Shown piece after piece: positions 58,874 to 64,000 of a DNA stretch of 64,000 bases. The position numbers and the translations under genes were made by a program. Position 1 is the first letter of the stretch; every line of letters begins with the position of its first letter. The notes under the pieces were generated by a model, which ran no database searches, was not told the origin of the DNA, and worked only from the letters and a program-made list of their open reading frames with translations. Source of the DNA: Flabesymbios commensalis (Eukaryota > Annelida > Polychaeta > Terebellida > Flabelligeridae); NCBI GenBank assembly GCA_964017125.1, contig OZ024914.1, forward strand, positions 27,633,073 through 27,697,072, in the 5' to 3' direction.

Positions 58874-58975
58874 AACACAGGGCATTCACCTAATGCTGTT
58901 ACAATGTTGGGCCAGCGTTGAAGACGGTGTGCTAACATTGAAACAGCTTTGGGTGAATGCCCCGTGTTTGCTGGG
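58871..58975. repeat. CCCAGCAAACAC fold-back MITE (GGCATTCACC subfamily)
   Basis: Directly abuts the previous copy, sharing GCAAACAC/CTGC at the joint. Left GGGCATTCACCTAATGCTGT; right complement GGGCATTCACCCAAAGCTGT. Confidence 0.9.
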
Positions 58976-60219
58976 ATGTGGCCGGACCTCGCTCATATAG
59001 GACGTTCGCTAAGTGTGAATAAACACGCAGAGAGGGGTTTACTGTTGACTGACAGGCTGTGTATAGCGTAATTATGACGGCGCCGCTCTGTCTACCGGCC
59101 AGCACACAACTGAATAACACTTGACATTTAGTGTACTATAGACAAAATTATTTGTATAAATAATCATGGCGTATCTTCTTATTACATTCCCTGAACAATT
59201 TAATACGATTGTATTTTAAAACATGTTTAATTAGCGCTGTGCAAAATAAACCATTTTATATACTTTTCGACTAATGCGAGCATCAAATTGATTTATAGGG
59301 CATATCTTTAGTTGATCATTGGACATGAAGGGTTGGATGATTTTCTACGGGCGCCAGGTGATATTGCTGTGCAGTAACAGCGACTGTCTGAGGTGGATAG
59401 GCCTCTTGCGACAACAGCCTGATCTTCCAGCATTATACCTCTCTGTTAACCATGATATCAACACAGTCAGATCTGACATGCAGTGGTTTGCTCATGAATG
59501 TTTCTAAAAGTCGTATGACGAAAAAAGTTGAAGTCGTTCGACACAAGTAATATAATGACCTTCTACCAGATATTTGAGGTCGCAAGTCGCATTAGACAGA
59601 AAGTCGTTGATCACAGGTCGTTAACTATAGAAAAATGTTCCGTGCAAAAAAAAGTCGTTGGAGACAAAAGGTCGTTGATGGCAGGGTCGTTGATGACAGG
59701 ATCCACTGTAATTGCTGAACAAAAATTTAAAATGGCCGATTTATAGCGATTTTTCACATTTTACATCAATAATATGACTTTGTGGGCGCGATAACTTAAA
59801 GTTTAATAATGGCGGAGGGCTATTGTCGAGTGTGCTCTTGTTTAATGATCATATAGTGTACACGTATGTGACGACCATTGGTTTTATTTTCAAATCATAA
59901 GGTTTGGCGTTTATTTGAATATGGGCATTTATTAGAATAACTATTGTGCTTTTCATGTCTTTAGTCGCCAATTATCACCATTGTTTGTTATTAGCATTTT
60001 TACTAAGCTGGTACACGTTTTTCCTTCTCTAGACTAAATTCGATAAAAAAATATTTTTTTCTTCAGATCTCACCTCAATTTTAAGGAAACTTAGTTATTT
60101 TTTATAAAACAGTCTACAGCGTACTACATGTATAGTATTTAAAATTAAAGTGCGAAATATTTCCATTTTAATTGTGGTATTTCACATTTTAATTGTAGTA
60201 TTTCACATTAACTCATAAA

Positions 60220-60421
60220 CCCTTAAAGCGCTAAATTAATTAGTAAAAAAACATCACAACCAAAGGTTTTTTTCAATTTGAAATCATCATAAATGTCTTG
60301 GGTCTACGGCCATCAAAAATATTTCTACTCTTACAGCATGGGGATCAACTTTAGTCGTCAGAATCTGAAGTCTACAGATGTCAGATTCTGATGACTAAAG
60401 TCGATCCCCGGGCTGTAAGGG
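60220..60421 (-). mobile_element. piggyBac-like MITE, family 1 (reverse orientation)
   Basis: CCCTTAAAGCGC at left and GGCTGTAAGGG|TTAA at right, with the hairpin GGGGATCAACTTTAGTCGTC / GACTAAAGTCGATCCCC. Lies between the two alternative VCPIP1 ends. Confidence 0.8.
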
Positions 60422-61017
60422 TTAATGACGGCCCTCTCAGTACATACATTTTTCAAGACATAATTTTTTTGACGTCACAAAACACAAGTTATCGCTAGCG
60501 CTTTTTTGTAGCATTGAAATACCTTGCCCATGATATATTGGGCTCCATCTGGAATGAGTTAAACTAATGTTATTTAAAATTTACTGTATGGTAATCTATA
60601 TATATAGTATATGCAATATATATAGACTACACTATGATATATTTTGAATAACATTAATTAAATGGCAAATGCTACACCCTATAAAAATGGAAGTATTATA
60701 GCTTAGTCCACACAGCACTAACACAGCACTATTTTAACTGACTTATTAAAACCCATTATTTAGTCTACAAACATCATTTAGTCTACAAACATATCACGGC
60801 ATGAACAGAATTTTGATGTCAAATATCAGTTCTAGCACTGAAGCGGTTAAACTAAATGTTTGCACATTTGACATGTTTAAACAGTATTCTTATCTTGGTA
60901 GGACAAGGGTTTTAGACACTCCTCATTAAAATGATTAAATGTATGATCTTCATTTTGTTGTGTGTTTTACATAACTACGTTTCTATGATCAGTATTATAA
61001 TGTGATTATATGTTTAG

Positions 61018-61110
61018 GTGGAAATTTCATCGCATGTTGTTCATGAAGAAGAGAGTCAAGAAATGGCAGAGGAAGCTGACCCCCCTCCTGATAAAATGAA
61101 CCTAACTTGA
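61018..61110 (+). CDS. VCPIP1: Candidate alternative 3'-terminal exon of VCPIP1
   Basis: After the acceptor tatgtttag, 30 codons then TGA: VEISSHVVHEEESQEMAEEA, then DPPPDKMNLT. It is acidic like the human end (EELEEMDSQDAEMTNTTEP). Phase 0 matches donors at 57259 or 57271 in exon 15, which would give about 1143 or 1147 residues. An AATAAA lies 34 bases past the stop. Seen: acceptor, frame, poly(A) signal. Inferred: that it is spliced to VCPIP1. It could instead belong to a minor or lost isoform. Confidence 0.6.
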   Translation: MEISSHVVHEEESQEMAEEADPPPDKMNLT

Positions 61111-61143
61111 CATTTTTCCGTAATCATTTCATCAACCATTTGA

Positions 61144-61149
61144 AATAAA
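61144..61149 (+). terminator. Poly(A) signal, distal VCPIP1 end
   Basis: AATAAA 34 bases after the stop of the candidate terminal exon at 61018-61110. Confidence 0.6.
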
Positions 61150-61872
61150 CTATTTGAAGTTTCTTATTTGCTACAAAATGTCAGCAAATAAGCTGTTATT
61201 TAACATTTTGTTGTTGTTTTCTCATCATCTCGATTCATTCTTGGCAATGCTAAAATTTGTTTTTGTTTGATACAATCTCACCAGAATGTAACGGAATCAC
61301 ATTTGTCTTTGCTCATCAAACCCACTAGTTGAAGCAAACAAAACTAAACTGCATAAACAGTTGTTGTTTGAAATAAATATCATCTAACCATGTTATAAGT
61401 GAATAATAAAAGCATTACCGGTATACAGATACATGTGATTGGAAAACAAATTATAAGTTGTGTTAGTATACTTTATTTTGTGATTTTTGTGGAATTCTCC
61501 ATATTTAAATTGTCAGCATGTATTTTTCTTCAAAGCAAAATGAGGTTTTATCTTCCAACTGCAGAAGCATTGCCACGTAATACATTTAGGCTTGTAGCAT
61601 TTGTATGACATTTTTTTCAAAAATTGAAGGATTATTGTGCTTGAAATGGAGTTATATGTACTTTTTGATTTTTTGAAAAATAATGGATGTCCCTTTCGTG
61701 TGTGTCGCTACCATGACTGACAACGTAAAGTAGGTAACATCAGTAAAAATTCTCACTTTAAAATTTTTTTTGAAATGTGCCAAAAATAAGTTTGAATAGG
61801 CCTGGCGATGTTGAATCACTCAATTCTGTATTTACATCTTGACAACAAACAAAATGAGATAATTATACTTAA
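61150..61872. other. Downstream of VCPIP1, no gene seen
   Basis: AT-rich; no recognised ORF. Confidence 0.4.
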
Positions 61873-62040
61873 CCCTTTCAACCCTCATTTCCATGAAACT
61901 GGTTTACCAATACATGGTAATTTTCTTTAATTTTTAAACCACATCAAATCATCTTCATTCACTACAAGTCGAGAATTGCGACATCAATTCGCGGCTTGTA
62001 ATGGATGAAGATGACCATGGTAAATCCAGGCTTGAAAGGG
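61873..62040. mobile_element. piggyBac-like MITE, family 2, copy 2
   Basis: TTAA|CCCTTTCAACCC, hairpin CACTACAAGTCGAGAATTGC / GCAATTCGCGGCTTGTAATG-type arms, right CTTGAAAGGG|TTGA. Shorter than copy 1 (168 against 240 bp). Confidence 0.8.
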
Positions 62041-62049
62041 TTGAGTCAG

Positions 62050-62949
62050 TGTAGTCTGATTAATATTGTTATAATATGTACTAGAAGTCAGAAAGTTTTA
62101 AACATTGCTAAAAAATATTCCCAATTTAGAAACTTAGCATGAAATATACGGAGATGTGAAGGTTTGTCATCATTATTCACTGTGATATGTATATTATTGT
62201 TCTGTATAATCGTATTATTTACTTATGTTTGATTTCACTAAGCTATAAAACTACCATTCTCATCAGTAAATTTGGGATGATAATATTTTCTCCCCTTTTC
62301 GGTTCTAAAATGGCCTGTGAAGCAAGATGAAAGCATCCACTAATTGATTTAGATCTTCAAAGTTGACCATGTTAAGAGATGAACACAATTTTGTCTCATA
62401 TTTTTTAGCATCAATTGAAAAGTGTTCTCCTAAATTGCCACCCCAAAAATTTGTGAACTTTAAATTTTCGGAATCATTTGTCGGATTCTGTTCAAATTTG
62501 AATATTGTCTTTAGAATTGTGTATCTATTGGAACACATATGTTAAACAACTAACATAAAACTGAGGTGTTGTGCAGGAAAAAAACATTAACCAAGAATAT
62601 CTGACAAGACAATATTGAGCTTTGGCTTCAAGATATTTACTTTGATCCTCAGCAATTAAATTATACAAAAATTATGTCAGAATTATTTAAAATCTGTTAT
62701 GAAGACCCTTGAAATATAATGTATTTATAATTTGTCAAAGGCATCATTTGTTTAAACAAGTTATATCCGTACATGTATTTGTTTCGACTTGGAAGTCCCA
62801 TGATATATGCTCAAAACGTGATATAATGTGAACTATTTGTGTGTATTGTATTATAACCAAGCTTTTATACATTGCTCACTGGTGTGGAGACTTACCGACC
62901 TGAATAAGTTACTGCAGATGCTCGCAATTGGGCAGAATACAAAACTGTA
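62050..62949. other. No gene seen
   Basis: Overlapping open frames on both strands at 62305-62545 are not recognised. Confidence 0.35.
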
Positions 62950-63542
62950 CAGTGGAACCTGTTAGGATAGCCCAGCAAACACAAAACATTTGGATAACAT
63001 TTGTACAACGTCGGCCCAACGTCTTCGACGTTGGTCAAACATTGTACAAATGTTTTGTGTTTACTGAGAGACCGCCGCCAATCAAGGAGAAAGAATACAA
63101 TTTGATAGATTCGTAGATCCGAATGTACCAGACGTGCAGCGCAGACTATATATTCACTCGACATCAGTAATACTGGAGGCTCAGTGAAACTATATGCAGA
63201 TCTATCGTAATTCAGTTTTTTCTTTGACTTAAAATACACATAATAGCCATGAGCCCAGCAGACACGTGACGTTAACCAATGCTGATCTATAGTTGGACAC
63301 CGGTCAAGTGTTGAGATGGACTCCCAAGATGGTCAGCAATGACTAGAAAAAGTTGTAGAAAATGTTATATTTGAATCTACTGTTTCCGGAATAGACAGGT
63401 CACAGGTGTATGTTAAACCACAGGAAAAGGTTGTCTTCCATAACAGGTTGGTTTAAATTAAAAAAAAACAGATATTGTGGAACATTAAATAGCAGGTTGG
63501 TTTCCCATAAATAAGGGTGGTCTCCTATATCATGTTCCACTG
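62950..63542. mobile_element. TA-flanked 593-bp element
   Basis: Left CAGTGGAACCTGTTAGGA; right read inward CAGTGGAACATGATATAGGA. TA at 62948-62949 and 63543-63544. GGTTGGTTT repeats inside. A MITE sits one base after the left TIR. Confidence 0.75.
62971..63067. repeat. CCCAGCAAACAC fold-back MITE (AAAACATTTG subfamily)
   Basis: Left CCCAGCAAACACAAAACATT TG; right complement CTCAGTAAACACAAAACATT TG. Both arms share AAAACATTTG, unlike other copies. Confidence 0.88.
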
Positions 63543-63544
63543 TA

Positions 63545-64000
63545 CATGGATGTGAAAGGTTGAATTCTGCTCACAAGTATTGCTTGCATTTCCATGATAT
63601 CCAAGATGTATTCAGATACAGCCCATCGAATATAAAAGATGGTTATAATGTGTCGGTTCAATGCTTTTTCAACCAATTCTTAGTCTTTTAAAAACCCGTA
63701 GCCAGTTGATCGTTATATATTATTTTAAATTGCTGATACATTTGTTATCGTTAATATGTTATGTATGCATTTGGCATGATGATACAAACCTGTACACACA
63801 ATAATTAGTTGTACCCCTCTTTCTACACACAAAGGAATCTTTGAAGTATTTGAACTTGTGTTTGTGCGCAATGACTAGAGTTACAATCATTTATTGTTCT
63901 CAACAAATTAATCATGTTTGAACAGTATTAGTCGCAAATCAGCAATGAGTTTGTGTAGCAAGCAATGATTTATGTTTCTTGTGTATTATATGGTTTGATT
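63545..64000. other. No gene seen
   Basis: AT-rich window end, nothing recognised. Confidence 0.4.

Larger units (their letters stand above)
58166..59708. mobile_element. TA-flanked 1.5-kb non-autonomous element
   Basis: Left CAGTAGATCCTGTCACCAAC; right read inward CAGTGGATCCTGTCATCAAC. TA on both sides (58164-58165, 59709-59710). Interior shows repeated GTCGTTGGTGACA / GTCGTTGATGACA. Related in end sequence to the element at 3107. No recognisable transposase. Three fold-back elements nest inside. Confidence 0.85.
57850..59850 (+). repeat. GGCTATTGTCG-type repeat, split by a DNA element
   Basis: Two units of TTTTTCATGTAT.C with TTCTCGGACAAGTTCAATA (57940-58000, 58100-58165), resuming at 59711 with AAAATGGCCGATTTATAG and closing GGGCTATTGTCGAGTGTGCT as in intron 13. 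Confidence 0.7.

Noticed and set aside
62305-62538. 77-codon minus-strand ORF downstream of VCPIP1
   Set aside because: Looks protein-like in places, but the plus strand is also open and no family or splice context was recognised.
1-64000. CRISPR array, prokaryotic operon or ribosome binding sites
   Set aside because: The window is eukaryotic; regular repeats found are minisatellites and MITEs.

Overview
This window is animal genomic DNA: AT-rich, intron-bearing and crowded with small transposons. It holds one confidently recognised host gene, on the + strand from about 36.3 to 61.1 kb. This is the orthologue of VCPIP1 (VCIP135), the OTU-family deubiquitinase that works with p97/VCP and p47. 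Fifteen coding exons can be chained with intact reading phase and GT..AG junctions (1158 residues; human about 1222). A further 3' exon at 61018-61110, with its own poly(A) signal, looks like an alternative C-terminus. A likely non-coding first exon ends at 36000. The organism is probably a marine invertebrate, plausibly a deuterostome such as an echinoderm, hemichordate or cephalochordate. That guess rests on the repeat types (5S-derived SINE, jockey-superfamily LINEs, many fold-back MITEs, abundant TAGGCCTA palindromes) and is weak at species level.

Layout. 1-3.1 kb: no gene, degraded repeats. 3.1-5.6 kb: a TA-flanked 2.5-kb non-autonomous DNA element carrying two nested fold-back elements. 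5.9-6.5 kb: a 28-bp minisatellite. 6.8-7.3 kb: a CAGTG-ended element with an internal 24-bp minisatellite (second copy inverted at 34.8-35.3 kb). 7.3-10.85 kb: a nest of fold-back elements, one split by a 5'-truncated LINE with a readable reverse transcriptase. 11.9-15.6 kb: an inverted pair of repeats rich in CGTACC units, followed by a 5S rRNA-derived SINE with an AAAC tail. 17-26 kb: mostly unassigned DNA with MITEs, a decayed C2H2-like coding remnant and a promoter-like motif cluster. 26.3-32 kb: a local duplication in which each copy serves as the empty site for a transposon in the other. 32-36 kb: intergenic. 36-61 kb: VCPIP1, its introns seeded with piggyBac-like MITEs and other hairpins. 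58-64 kb: two more TA-flanked elements and several MITEs.

The most interesting structural signal is a roughly 100-110 bp fold-back MITE family (ends CCCAGCAAACAC) with more than a dozen copies. In several copies the two arms carry the same departures from other copies, as if arms were homogenised within a copy. Several insertions have their exact boundaries fixed by paralogous empty sites inside the same window. No tRNA, CRISPR array or prokaryotic operon was seen.
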